Assembly (NCBI RefSeq): GCF_026213295.1
Contig: NC_079426.1
Span: 28,437,102-28,501,101, forward strand
Direction: 5' to 3'
Origin: Gadus chalcogrammus
Lineage: Eukaryota; Chordata; Actinopteri; Gadiformes; Gadidae
Length of the DNA: 64,000 nt
The notes beneath the pieces were generated by a model. That model did no database searches. It was not told the DNA's origin and saw only the letters and a program-made list of their open reading frames with translations. Of this stretch, positions 22,262-34,175 are shown piece after piece. Each line of letters opens with the position of its first letter. Within the stretch, counting starts at the first letter, position 1. Both the position numbers and the translations under genes were made by a program.

Positions 22262-24328
22262 GAGATTGAGGGAGAAATTGAGGTGGATTTCGAGAGCAAT
22301 GAAAGGGACATGACAGGAGACAGAGGGAGCGATCAAGAGGCCACTTTGCCAGGGGCAAATACAGGGATGTGCTTGCCGAGGGCCAGTCAGTCAGGGGCCA
22401 GCAGTGAAGACACAGCTTTGCCAGGGCCTGCTGCTCCAGGGACCAGACTGCCAGGGTCTGACAGGGCGACCGTGGAGGACCTAATAAGGCAACTAAAAAA
22501 GGAAAAAATTATGAGAAGGAGAGCAGATAGGGCTCTTGCAAAACAATAAAAAATTAAATTTGGCACTAAGAAAGAGAAACAATTCAGTCAACAAGAAGTA
22601 TAAACAAAGGTTTAATAGAGACCAAATTAGAGCCTTTGGACAGTTAAAGAGAGGAATACGGTGGGGGAGGGAAACAATTAAAAAGGCCATACAGGTGAAA
22701 TTTCCCGCTGGCATCACTGGTAAAAAAAAAACTCCAGCAAATGCATATTCCACTGCCTAACATCCGCATGCTGCAAAGGATGATGCAAGATGGAAAGCTG
22801 GAGCCAGGAGTTATGGGGGAAGTGTTTGAGATGCTGAGGCTGAAGGCAGGTGGTATGACTTAAATCGAGAGAGAGTGTGTGCTCTCCTTAGATGAGATGT
22901 CCATTACTCCAGGCATGGAGCTCTATATGGGAACGGGGTGGCTATTTGGCAATGTCACACTGCCTGAGCACAGAGGACAAGCGACGCATGCATTGGTGTT
23001 TATGCTGGCTGGAGCTACAACACGGTGGAAACAAGTTGTGACTTACCACTATAGCGGCAATCCGTCCATGGCGCAGTTTACCGGCCCATCATAGTCAGCA
23101 TTATTGAAGCGGCGACATCTGTAGGGCTTCATGTGCTTAACAACACCACAGACATGGGGAGCCCCAATAGAGCAATGTGGAAGTCCTTTGGGGTGACCTA
23201 TGACAAGCCATGGATCCAGCATCCTGTTGAGCCAAACCAGCGCCTCAATTCCATGCCTGACGTTCCTCATCTCGTCAAGAAGTTGATGAGTGCCATGATC
23301 CGTGGTCACATCATCACCATATCACAGGATGTGGTGGAAAAAGAGCAGCTGGCGTCGAGTGAGGTCTCTGTTGCCCCCTTAAAGGAACTGGTGTCCTTCG
23401 AAGAAGGCATGGAACTTAAGCTGGCCAGAGGTGTCCTGGAGCCTAGCCATTTTGAGAAGCTGATGGTGAGTTCAGCAATGCATGCATTCAGCAAGTCAAC
23501 AAGTGCCGCCCTGAGGTACATGGTGGAGGAGGGGTGCAGACCAGAGTCCAACCTTACAACGTCATTGTTTTTGGAGATTATGAAGCTCTGCTCTGGTTTG
23601 ACCTCATGTCATCCCGCAATGTTGTGTGTGCCCTCAGTCATTTCAGGTTGGAAAAGTATGCAAAGGCCATCAGCTTCCTCCACAACTTGATCCATCTTCT
23701 TCTGGGCCTGAAGATCTGTTGAGACAAGGGCACAAATTTGTTTTCACAAACCGGTTCACACAGGACTGCCTAGAAATACTTTTTCTTGCATACGTCAGTG
23801 GAACCCTGTTCCGACACCTGGAGTTCCACTATGCATTACGGGCTGTCACTGTAGGGCAGTTCCTCTCGACAACGCATACTGGCAGTTACCTGGATGATGC
23901 ATCGTCCAGGTACACACTTGGTGGATTTCCTGGACACCCAGAACAGCAGCTGCAGTGCTTCTGAGGTTGTGAGAGTGGAGCAGCTGGTAGACCCATCACC
24001 GCCTGACATGACAAAGACCGAGTCCTGTGTCCTCTACCACCTGGCAGGATACATAGTGAAGAGGGTCATCGACTTCTCACTCTGTGAGGAATGCAAGTGT
24101 GCACTGGTGGAAAAAGTCACCAACACCGCTAGTGAGAGAGCTGTATTACTAGCATTAAAATTATTTAAAAGGGGGACATTATACCGGCCTTCTGATGAGG
24201 TGTTCACTCTCTTGCAGAACGTGAAGCAGCTGTTCCATTCTCAGACGAGGGATTCCCTCACGGAATCCTCCAATGTAGTGGCACAGCTGGAAAGAGAGGC
24301 CATGGGTCTGGACAGCAACCTTCCCTGA
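22262..24328 (+). pseudogene. P-element (THAP9-like) transposase remnant
   Basis: An acceptor-like TTGTTATTGTTACAG precedes 22262. Recognisable blocks follow in shifting frames: an RNase H-like domain with LSLDEMSITPGMELYMGTGW (22879-), HALVFMLAGATTRWKQVVTY, TDMGSPNRAMWKSFGV (23150-) and MPDVPHLVKKL (23250-); then WFDLMSSRNV (23596-), FVFTNRFTQDCLEILF (about 23735-), HYALRAVTVGQFL and YHLAGYIVKRV with CEECKC (24040-). These are hallmarks of P-element transposases and vertebrate THAP9. Frame changes at about 22540, 22760, 23090, 23590, 23720 and 23960, plus an in-frame stop at 22861, show decay. The N-terminal THAP finger exon is not found upstream. No terminal repeats were located. Confidence 0.85.
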
Positions 24329-25237
24329 GCTGAAAAAAAAATTCCTGTCAACATATACAGTATCAGGCTGAGGCTAAGGATTCAATCAAAGTGCATCAGA
24401 GCTGAGAGGAAGGTAAACAACCATAATAAGGGGTACATTGGCATCAAGAGTCAGAAGGCAATTTCAACAAAGCAGACTTCTTCACCTAAAGTCATAACAT
24501 CTAGGCCACTGCCAAACCAGTAGCGTGCGGTGCCCCTTCATTTCGGTGGGGCAGAAACTAATGGAGTATGACCACACCCACAATTTATATATATTTTTAA
24601 CATGTATATTTTGAGCTACAATAAAACATGTTAACTAAACTAATTGTGAGTAAGAATAAAAATAAACTAATAGCCTAATGTTACTGCACGCTTTTGAAGT
24701 GCCATCTGCAACACTCGTCATATGATGTCGGGCCAATTAGAATACCCTATGTGCAATAGAAACACCAACTCTGCAAGGACAAATTCGACATTATAGGGAA
24801 GTTATTTCTTCCATATTTTATTTCAACAATCTAACAACAATTTAACAACAAGCTTAGCGAGTGCATTGCAAATACATGAAAAGTAGAAATACAAGTCATC
24901 AATCAAGGAGACCATCGATTTGGAACTTGGCCCGACGATGTGTGCAAATCTCTCAATAACAACACTTTTGAAATCAGGTATTTCTCAATAACTGCTGTTT
25001 AAATCAGGTATGAAATCAGGTATACAATTTTAATATCTGCTGAAATAAATAAATAAATAGGCTTCAATGCCGAAAGATACAGGCGGAGTAATTCGATTTT
25101 AAACAACAACACTCCTAGAATATGACCATGGGGCAGAATACTTTACGATCCTATGGGCGTCTTATAGCGCGGATTGCAATTCTTATTGCAGCCTGCAGGG
25201 TCATGCGAGAAACATACGGAGGGACGCGGGTGCCATG
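24329..25237. other. No gene seen
   Basis: AT-rich sequence downstream of the P-element remnant, without a supported ORF or a repeat that I can pair within the window. Confidence 0.5.
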
Positions 25238-25577
25238 CCGTAATTCCGACGCCTCAATGTTCCGACGTCTCAATGGTCCGAAATATTTCCCATTAGATCG
25301 ACATGCCACTATGCCGAATTGGTCCGAAGGTCCGTTTGTCTGACTTTTCACAAAGGAGGCGCATTAGGCTGACGGTTCAATATGCCGAATAGGCCTACAT
25401 ATAAAGAGTTTTATACCTCGCTCGCGCTCTCTCTCGCTGTCTCTCACTCCCTCCAAAATACAACATAGGCCTACATATCACGTTCACGATGAATATTGGA
25501 GAGCAAAGTGACAACGCTTCACTTCATTTCGACACGGTGTTTCAGCCCCATGGACAGAGAGCGTAGGTCTAATTCTC

Positions 25578-25617
<40 letters not shown>

Positions 25618-26127
25618 ACTTAGTACACGGTATGAGGTATAAGTTTGGCTAAATCAATACCAGTGAAATTATTTAGGCTAAAAGCCCACTGTAGACACAG
25701 TAAACAACACATATAGGCCCACACACAGCTACTAAAGATAACATTTTTATTTGTTTTTCACTCACCGTTTGACTTCTTTACAGGAAAAGTATTAGTCCTT
25801 GTATAACGTGCGCTTCATAAATTCACCTCTTGTGACCGTTCAAGCCCACAGCAACAGTCTGGCTTGGTGAAGTGCACTGCTGGAACTTAGCCTACATCGT
25901 CTTTTATTTTTGGTTTCATAATCACACATGTGGAATTGCGCCTTGGCCTATCCGGCATATTGAACCGTCGGCCTAATGCGCCTCCTTTTTGAAAAGTCGG
26001 ACAAACGGACCTTCGGACCAATGGGTTCCGTTTTCGGAACATTGAACTGTCGGCATAGTGGCATGTCGATCTAATGGGAAATATTTCGGACCATTGAGAC
26101 GGAGCAATGAGGTGTCGGAATTACGGG
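25238..26127. mobile_element. Inverted-repeat element with spaced TCCGA modules
   Basis: The left arm (25238-25390) is found inverted at about 25945-26127. The arms share CCGTAATTCCGAC, GGTCCGAAATATTTCCC and GGCGCATTAGGC. The arms contain regularly recurring ATG/CCGA-type words (TCCGACG, GGTCCGA, GTCCGTTTG). A CA microsatellite lies between the arms. The target duplication is unclear. Confidence 0.65.
25580..25614. repeat. CA microsatellite
   Basis: About 17 CA dinucleotides between the arms of the 25238-26127 element. Confidence 0.95.
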
Positions 26128-26271
26128 CAGGCCCCGGGACGTGGTCGTTGAAGTCCTCCATCTTCTTTCACTAATAGCCATGTCTTCAGTGGAGTCTCCG
26201 ACGATCTCTGAGAATGGTTGACCTAATACAGAAGAGCAAGGGAAAGTTAGAATCGAGCGATCGCGGTTTGT

Positions 26272-26559
26272 TTACACTACAAACATAGCACTGATCTCAT
26301 CGCAAATATCATAATTACACGGGCATAAACGATGCAGGACTTGTCGGGCAGCCTTTTCACGCCAAGGTCTTTCACCCAGCCACACACAAAGAAGTTGTAG
26401 CCTTTCATACTCTTCCATGCTTTCATCTGTTTCGTGGTGTAGAAGGATGTCGACAGGACCAGGTAGTTGGAGATGTCGGGAAACTACTGCTGGGTACAAT
26501 TCCAAATCCGTACCGAAATCTTTCTTCTTCAACGCATAAGGGTCGATGCCACCACACAT
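26272..26559 (-). CDS. Orphan ORF, possibly a transposon accessory exon
   Basis: A 95-residue ORF starting MCGGIDPYALKKKDFGTDLE and continuing with LYPAVVSRHLQ and ESMEEYERLQLL. The pattern of PY-x-K-x-D followed by an L-P-x-V block recalls N-terminal segments of fish transposon proteins, but I cannot assign it. No intron, partner exon or terminal repeats are visible. It may be real coding sequence or a chance ORF. Confidence 0.25.
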   Translation of the reverse strand: MCGGIDPYALKKKDFGTDLELYPAVVSRHLQLPGPVDILLHHETDESMEEYERLQLLCVWLGERPWREKAARQVLHRLCPCNYDICDEISAMFVV

Positions 26560-27532
26560 ACTAACTTTTTGGAGGTATCGCGAACGTGAAATTGTGTCTA
26601 AATTGACTTCATGGTCATAATAATTTAAATATCATTAATCTCCTGAGTGTGTTGGGTGGTATTCTATTTTTTTCAACGGGGCTGCATCCAGTCACTTGAC
26701 CGTCATGGTTGCTATGGTGGTTGCTATCGACCGCCCCCTCTAATCCTTACATGGCTCTAAAAACCACGCGGCAAAGGAGCTGCCGTCAATTGTGTTGTTT
26801 TAGTCGTAAACTGGGGTCAGACGGTTAAAAAATAGACAGATATTCTGAGGTATCCTTAAAAGGCAGCTTGGATGTTTTTATTTTCTGCAGTTTAGACTTC
26901 TTCTATAATCTATTTTTGAAAGCAAAACACCAAGTTCATTGATTTAACGAGGCAGGGTTATTTGAAACAATTTATTAAATAAATATTTGTGAAAGGTCAT
27001 TCCTTCTCCTGAGTTTGCTTCCTATTTATGTCTAGTGTACACCCCTACTGTCCAAAAGCATCCCCCCCCCCCTCCCCATATGGATTTGGAGAGTTGTTGC
27101 CACGTCCCAGTGGTGGAAGTATCATATAATATGAAAGAGGGCATTCAATTATACTACAATGATCAATTAGGAGGCCGAAGCCCTAAAGGAAGTGATGCAA
27201 TAGGTGACTGAGGCGAGAAAATTTAAGTAAACTGTACCTTGGGGTATCTTATATATCAAAGGGGGTTTCAAAGGACGCATACGCTTCAACCTGTGGCTCC
27301 AGCCCTACAGGAAATGACTCAGCAAGTGCTCCATCTCGTTGCACCTGCACCCAGCGGCTCGCTTGCAAGATTTTGGCCTGAAGTTCTTCCCAGACCTACA
27401 CCCATCCAACCTGCATATCTGAGAATCAGGCCTCTCTTTAATAATGACAAAAAGTTATGAGAGAAATACACATTAACTTTTGTCTCATAAGCGGCGTGGT
27501 GCCGTCTCCTTTTGACCTTTTGACCCCAGACT
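26560..27532. other. No gene seen
   Basis: Unassigned sequence with a C-run at 27063-27073. The small plus-strand ORF at 27239-27460 has no recognisable motif. Confidence 0.5.
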
Positions 27533-28231
27533 TCAAAGACGTGGCCACAGGCCAGCTGTGTCTACACACATTAAGCCACAAATGTACCCAACGTACTCCC
27601 TACCATAGACTTCGCTGCAGTGCTTTACAAATGCCAGGAGTAGGGTGTGGGCATAGTCTGCCTTATCTCCCACTAAGGTGACACTAAGTAAGATGGTCAT
27701 GGTCACAGACAGCAACATAAAGTTGTCATAAATTGGTGTCGGCACTCTACCCTTTAAGCATGCTGGCCCAGTATATAGTAGGAATGAGCGAAACTCAGTA
27801 GCTTTCCATCTCTCAAATTCGGACAGAGGTCGGGGCTTACGGTTGAACTCGCTTGGAAGATGGGAACGATAGCGCAAGAGTTCAGTTGACACCTCTTTTA
27901 CAGCAGGTGTACCTATGCGAGTGTGTAATGGTTTTTTCATCCAGAAGTACAACAGTTTCCGCACTACCCCTAAGCAAACCACATGCATGTAGTCATGGGG
28001 AAACTGTGTGACCATTCCTATGGACAGAAGGCTGAATGGACTAAATCCAGTGAAATGCTGATCATCATTTAATTCCTCCAAATGATCACTGTCTAGTCGA
28101 GCAGGTGCATCAAATTGTGGAAATGTCATCCTACCCTGATAGGTTACTCCCTTTAGATGGCATTTGTGCCAGCAAAAAAAATCCTGTGTGACCCTTTGAA
28201 CTTCTGACAAACGCGCGTGCAGGTGCATCAC
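27533..28231 (-). pseudogene. CACTA/EnSpm transposase fragment
   Basis: A 232-residue minus-strand reading frame. Motifs are DYMHVVCLGVVRKLLYFW near residue 80, LSEFERWKATEFRSFLLYTG near 137, and YGREYVGYICGL near the end, where the reading departs from the expected continuation. The DYMH...CLGV block and the downstream WKATEFR...LLYTGP block are typical of animal CACTA (EnSpm) transposases. The N-terminal catalytic part and the C-terminus are missing, so it is a dead fragment. Confidence 0.7.
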
Positions 28232-28239
28232 AAACAGTG

Positions 28240-28455
28240 GTGTATAAAGTACTCAAAAGCCATACTTAAGTAAAAGTACAGATACCTTACTGGAAAATGA
28301 CTTAAGTAAAAGTAAAAGTCACCTTTTAGAATAGTACTTAAGTAAAAGTATTAAAGTATCTGATCTTTACTGTACTTAAGTATCAAAAGTACTTTTCTGA
28401 TATTAAATGTACTTAAGTACTGAAAGTAAAAGTACAAGTAACTGCTGTTAATAAA
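28240..28455. repeat. AAGTA-rich teleost repeat
   Basis: A dense run of ACTTAAGTAAAAGTA words on both strands, starting CAGTGGTGTATAAAGTACTC. This type of repeat is abundant in fish genomes and is often the end of a DNA transposon. Here it abuts the CACTA fragment and could be its terminal region. Confidence 0.65.
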
Positions 28456-29920
28456 AAAGCGGTGAAAGAACCTTACTAGTTTAAAATGTTGTGCTGGTGG
28501 TATTTATTTTGAGGTCGTGAAGTTTCTAATTTTTTGATTGAGACCTGTATGATTTTGCTTCGATTATTGTTGTTTCCCCTTCGTTGTTGATCTTTTTTGA
28601 AAACATCCTTCCACTGCATATTGCAGTCCATTTTGCCATGATCTGGATGCTGTCGCGGAGTTACTCCAAAAAAAAATCACTGACACTGACAGATATCGTA
28701 GCCCGACCTATTATCCCGCAAGCGCTGGTACACGTTACTTAATATTGATTTTGGTGTCATCCAGGATCGTGGATTTTCGGAAAACTTAAGTCCCTGCCCA
28801 AAAAGGGTATTTAAATTAGCTTTGTAGCAAAAATGCAAAAAAAAACCTACGAGCACCCCTGGAGTACTCGTTAGCTACGAGCGTTTTCAAGACGTTCGTT
28901 CCCAACGATGCTTTCGGGAAACGCAGTGAAAACTCTACGATGCCCTTTCGACGCACTTCACGATCCACTTAGGCTAACGACGCTTTCGGGAAACGGGGCC
29001 CTGGTCAGTTTTGGTGAACTAAATAGCGGAGATGCGTCCTCTCCTTCTGCAATTTCTTGTTCGCCCCTGGATTCATAATTACTGACCCGTGATGAACCAC
29101 TTTCTGCTCCAACAGGTAAGCTAGTTTCAATCGCTTTTTTTCACTTTTTCTCTCCTCCAACAGGTAAGCTAGTTTCAATCGCTATTCTTTCTCTTTTTAT
29201 CTCTGCTAGCGTTTTCTCTTCTTGGCTGCTGTGTGCATAATGTTGTTGTAACGGACAGTGCAACACTGAGCTGGTTAGTGTTTACAAACAAAGGTCCACG
29301 TGAGAGGGGACCGTTGATTTTCAAGTTAGGCGTCATATTTCAGTGGTGTTCTGTCAATGCTTTATTATTTTGTGTGGTGTGGGCTGCCTGGCAGAGATGG
29401 AAATTAACTTTTTTGCCCACCAGCCACTGTGGCAGGTAGATTTAAAAATCTACCAGCCACTCATCTTTTTTACCAGCCACTTTTTATGTGCTATATATAT
29501 TTTTAATATATGCGTACATTTTAAACAATATAATAGTAACAATAGATAATGTCACGATCCTACGGTTGGGTAAGGTTAAGCTGGTTGGTAACTGGTGGTC
29601 ATGGTAACGGTGGGAGTGGCTCCCTTGATTGGTTGATTGTGGTCACCTGGGGGATCCAAGATGGTGGATACACAAAGCATGGTGGCCAGTGGTTACGGGC
29701 GGCAGGATAAGACTTTGTAAAGCCATTCACCCAGATGCCAGTACACACCAGAGCTAAGGAGTCCAACGGGGGAACGTGACCGCCCCTTCACCGTCTTTGT
29801 TTGTCAAGTGTTTGTCTAAATATGTAAAACCATAACTGAACGAGACAGCTACCGTTCACCACAACGCTTGGGCTATCTCCATAGCAAGAGAGAGAAGGAC
29901 CAGCGCTCACCAGGTACCCA
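28456..29920. other. No gene seen; short tandem duplication
   Basis: 29117-29141 and 29157-29181 duplicate CTCCAACAGGTAAGCTAGTTTC and flanks, so a donor-like CAG/GTAAGC occurs twice. GGGAAACG-containing repeats at 28915-29001 look like decayed transposon ends. A lone ACCAGCCACT repeat occurs at 29420-29490. Confidence 0.5.
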
Positions 29921-30891
29921 ACCGCGGTGAAGTTAGTTTTAGGTTGGATATTCCACGGATATTCAGTCCAGTTCCAGCCGCGACTTCACGGATATTTGCC
30001 CGGCAATAGCTGCAGGAGAACGGTTAGCACACCTCGCGGTGAATCGCTGGAAACTGATTTAGGGACCGTCAATAAATTACATCACGTAAATATATCAATG
30101 CAAAATACTTGCAGTTTTTTCAATAGCTTCCATGCCATGTGACCCAGTGACTCCAAACCAGTATCCAATTGTAGAAATAAACCCTAAGAATAGGACACAC
30201 CACTTTGTATTGTATTTGAGTGCTTTCTCTATTTTATATGAATATTAATATGCAGGAACTATCATATTTCTTTCAATAGCTTCCATGCCATGTGACCCAG
30301 TGACTCCAAACCAGTATCCAATTGTAAAAGTAAACCCTAATGGTGCGGCCACACCAACCTGACGCTTGACCAGTGTGTGGTGGTTCAACGCTTCCAATGC
30401 GTCAACGCAGCTAGATGAGTCCATGTCCATGCAAGTGAACGGAGCGTTCCCTCTTCGTCATAACTATCAAACCAAACATCCTTTACATTCACTGAGCGAA
30501 CATTATGAAAGTAAAATGCACATTTCTCGCTAAAAACTATGTAACTATTTCCACCCAGAATAAAGAAAGATGTCGGCCGTGGCTGCGCTGGAGTCTGAGG
30601 TAGGAAACCCAAACGCCGCCGTGTTTGGGTGCATGATAGAGTTTAGATCGGGTTAGATTAAATAATCTCGGATATAAATAACAATAATCGGGTTAAATAA
30701 CTTCACATGGTGTGTCTGGTGTGTTTCCAGCATTCGTAGTGTTGATCAGCAGATATAGTCCGCCAAGACGTTGAGGTTGCTTAGCAACCAGAGACTCTGT
30801 CCATGCAAGTGAATGGAGCGTTCCCTCTTCGTCATAACTATCAAACCAAACATCCTTCACATTCACCGAGCGAACATTATGAAAGTAAAAT

Positions 30892-33184
30892 CAGGGCTCT
30901 AAAGTGCGACCAATTTGGTCGCACATGCAACCTAATTTCTCAATGGTGCGACTAAAAAAAATCTGAGGTCGCACCGGTGCAACCAGCCGTTCAAAAAGAA
31001 AAAAACTCTGCGACTCTGAAAGGCCCATATCATGGTCCAAACCAATCAGAGATAATGAAGAGCGGGACCCCCCTCTGATTGGCCGTGGTCCAGATATTCC
31101 TGTTTATTCTACTTCATTTAAGAATGCTCGTCAGAATTTTGCGATTTTCACTGGCTACAATATTGCATCTGTCAGTTGTCAAATTTGCTGAACAAAATGT
31201 TAAACTTCAATAATTGTTCAGTCAACTTATATCGTGCATTTATTTAAGCTCTCAACAGCATAACCATACAGCTTCGCCACATCGGCGGGAAAACACGGCA
31301 CACGCAAAGTAGGCTACATCCATGGAATCAGCCGTTCAAAACCAGTCTGCATGAATCGTATGACAACTGGATGGCAGGGGATGCGGACAAGGTATACACC
31401 GCAGGGGAGAACATGAGAGCCCCAGCTCGCCGCATAGTAGCCTGGGTGCTTTAAGCATGGAATAAGCTGGATACGGAGTGGGTGAAAAACTATGTGTGTG
31501 TGTGTTTGTGTGTCACTCTGTTCGAGCCTGTGTCACGTTAAAATTGTACCGGGGGCGAAAATTGTACCGGCCTACGTCATCGTTTGTTTACATCCTGACA
31601 ACCTGCCCGGCAACAGACGACGCGATGCAGAAAACATGTTTCCAAACGACGAAATAACATAATACAGATAGCGGATCGCTATCTGTATTATGATAGATAG
31701 CGATAACACTTGTTTTTACTTTATATTTGTATTGTATTTAATTGTTTAACCGAAACAATAAAAAAAGTTGCCCGCGAAACGGGCGATCGCGTCAAATGAC
31801 AAATGTTTTGCCCGCGAAACGGGCGATCGCGTCAAATGACGTAGGAGGGTTCTTGAAACATAATACAGATAACGGATCGCTAGATAACACTTGTTTTTAC
31901 TTTATATTTGTATTGTATTTAATTGTTTAATCGAATTTAGCTAGTAAACTGAGTGTTTTAAGCAGGTTTCATAGTCTAGAATGTTCAAGAACCTTCCTAC
32001 GTGATTTGACGCGTCATTTGACGCGATTGCCCGTTTTGCGGGCAATTTTTTTTATTGTTTCGATTAAACAATTAAATACAATACAAATATAAAGTAAAAA
32101 CAAGTGTTATCGCTATCTATAATAATACAGATAGCGATCCGCTATCTGTATTATGTTATTTCGTCGTTTGGAAACATGTTTTCTGCATCGCGTCGTCTGT
32201 TGCCGGGCAGGTTGTCAGGTTGTCAGGATGTAAACAAACGATGACGTAGGCCGGTACAATTTTCGCCCCCGGTACAATTTTAACGTGACACCTGCATGAG
32301 AGTTCAATGTTGTCATTAGCTGTTACGTCTTTCTGACCAATCGCAGACTCGCAGTTCAAGGCCGACCTGGGCTGCTTCACTTCGGGAGGGGGCGCTCAGT
32401 TACTCCCCTCTAGACAAAACGGAATTGGTTGCGACGTTGACCCGGCGCCGCCCGAAACGTTAACGGGCCACCGGGAATTCTCCCAACTCTCCCGATTACC
32501 ACTCTGCGTGTTCGTGCGTGCGTCCGTGCGTGCGTGCGTGCCTGTGTGTGTGTGCAGGCGTTATTCAATTGCCTGGTAAACATATAGGCCTACGGTAATA
32601 TTCATACTGGTTTAAATAATGCATTTGATAGTAGGCTATTTCCCATCATTGCTGAGCAAGAGTTTTGTTCGAAAGTTCAGTGATAGAAAACAAATAATAG
32701 CCCGGGCTATTGCCAAAGATCAAGAAGGCCAAACTACATGAGTTGGCCATCAGAGGGGCATGTGACTGCAATTGAGGATAGTCCATAAGACCTGGAGCCA
32801 TGAGATGTTCAGTTTGAAGTTTCAGTTTAAAACACTTGCACTTTTAATTTAGATTTTCTTTTTATTTCATTTATCTTCAGATGTTTTAAGTTTAAATTGC
32901 AGCTCAGTGAAGCACTTACAGCACCAAAATGTTTCAGTGAAATTACCTTTCTTGTGCAAATATTCAAATAAAGAACATTAGGTTGACCAGATTCTTAGTT
33001 CATCATTTACAAGTCAATATTGCCTACATGGACAGCTATTTAAAAAACGTGAACCTGTAAAACTGCAGTGTTGAATGCGATATGGTCGACAATTTGGGTG
33101 CACCTAACTTTTGTGCTGGTGCACCTAAGAAAAAAAGTTAGGCGCACCAGTGCAACCAGTGAAAAATGTTAGTTTACAGCCCTG
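30892..33184. mobile_element. Element with CAGGGCT ends, nested
   Basis: It starts CAGGGCTCTAAAGTGCGACC and ends TTACAGCCCTG, giving inverted CAGGGCT(C/G)TAAA. It splits the sequence GTAAAATGCACATTTC that is intact in sister repeats (for example 16434-16449), leaving AAAAT on both sides (30887-30891 and 33185-33189). The near-end regions contain mirrored GGTCGCAC / GTGCGAC and GGTGCACCTAA motifs. The superfamily is not assigned. Confidence 0.75.
31530..32291. mobile_element. Almost fully palindromic MITE
   Basis: The outer end GTGTCACGTTAAAATTGTAC is inverted at 32272-32291, and complementarity continues for about 350 bp per arm, including CATCCTGACAACCTG, GATAGCGGATCGC and AATTGTTTAAYCGAA. 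The left arm has a 40-bp direct duplication (31767-31803 and 31807-31843, core CCCGCGAAACGGGCGATCGC) that the right arm holds only once. Confidence 0.88.
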
Positions 33185-33409
33185 AAAATGCACATTTCTC
33201 GCTAGAAATGTTTCCATAAACGCATTTAATGGCGTAACTACGTTACTATTTCCACCCAGAATAAAGAAAGATGTCGGCCGTATGCTTCTGTGCAAGCTCA
33301 CTACTCTCTGCCAGTGACGTCGGGTCAAGCTCCACGCTGATTGGCCACCGCGGCTAAGCGTCACGCGTTGGAGCGTTGAAAGTTCAATTTTCTGAACTCC
33401 GGGCGTTGG

Positions 33410-34033
33410 TAGTGATGTTATGGTTTGCGTCGAGGCATCGGGGCGTGTGTCGAGTACCTCGGCTCCTCCCCCAGCGAAGCTCCGTATCGAGTAGGATTCA
33501 CATAGGCGAAATGACGTAGCGTGTGACGTTCGAGGCTTTCATCTCGGGCTGTTCCGCGATATGAATAGAATAGAATTTATTGTTGTTCACAATTGGCACA
33601 TTTTTACAAAAAGAAGACCCTACCCAGTTCCAAGATCACTTTTATGGCTATGTAATTAATCACACTCATTCTCAGTCATCATGCAGTTCTATTATTACAA
33701 TTATTAGTAGGCTACTGTAGTTATAAGACAATCTATTTTGCCCGGGATGACTTAAAATCTTTGTCAAATGATCTGTTCTCTACCATGAGCTCTGGAGATA
33801 TTTATGAACGGCACACTCACACGTATCACTGAAATGACTTTAATTCTTAAACGTCTTGATGTTGTACGAAGCAAACATCACATAATCACAGGAAACTCTT
33901 TCTTTCATCATAATTTCATTCACCACTAGATGTCCCTAGCGTACTCATTTGAAGCTTCGAGGTCGAACCACTTTGATGGTTCATCTGGCTGCGAGGCTTT
34001 GACGTTTCATGAGGCATCATCTCGGCACCACTA
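33410..34033. mobile_element. hAT-type element
   Basis: The left end is TAGTGATGTTATGG and the right end CATCTCGGCACCACTA (inverted TAGTGGTGCCGAGATG). The 8-bp duplication GGCGTTGG is exact (33402-33409 and 34034-34041). It includes GAATAGAATAGAATTTATTG (33560-), a reverse-oriented retroposon tail. No coding sequence. Confidence 0.8.
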
Positions 34034-34110
34034 GGCGTTGGTGCGTTGGGCGCGTTACTGCGTTTACGTGCGTAATTACGTGCAACTGCCGCGCCTAAGG
34101 TGTTTCGTCT

Positions 34111-34175
34111 TATCTATCTATCTATCCATCTATCCATCCATCCATCCATCTATATATATATATATATATATTATT
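34111..34175. repeat. TATC/CATC and TA microsatellite
   Basis: TATC repeats change to CATC and then TA repeats without a gap. Confidence 0.93.
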
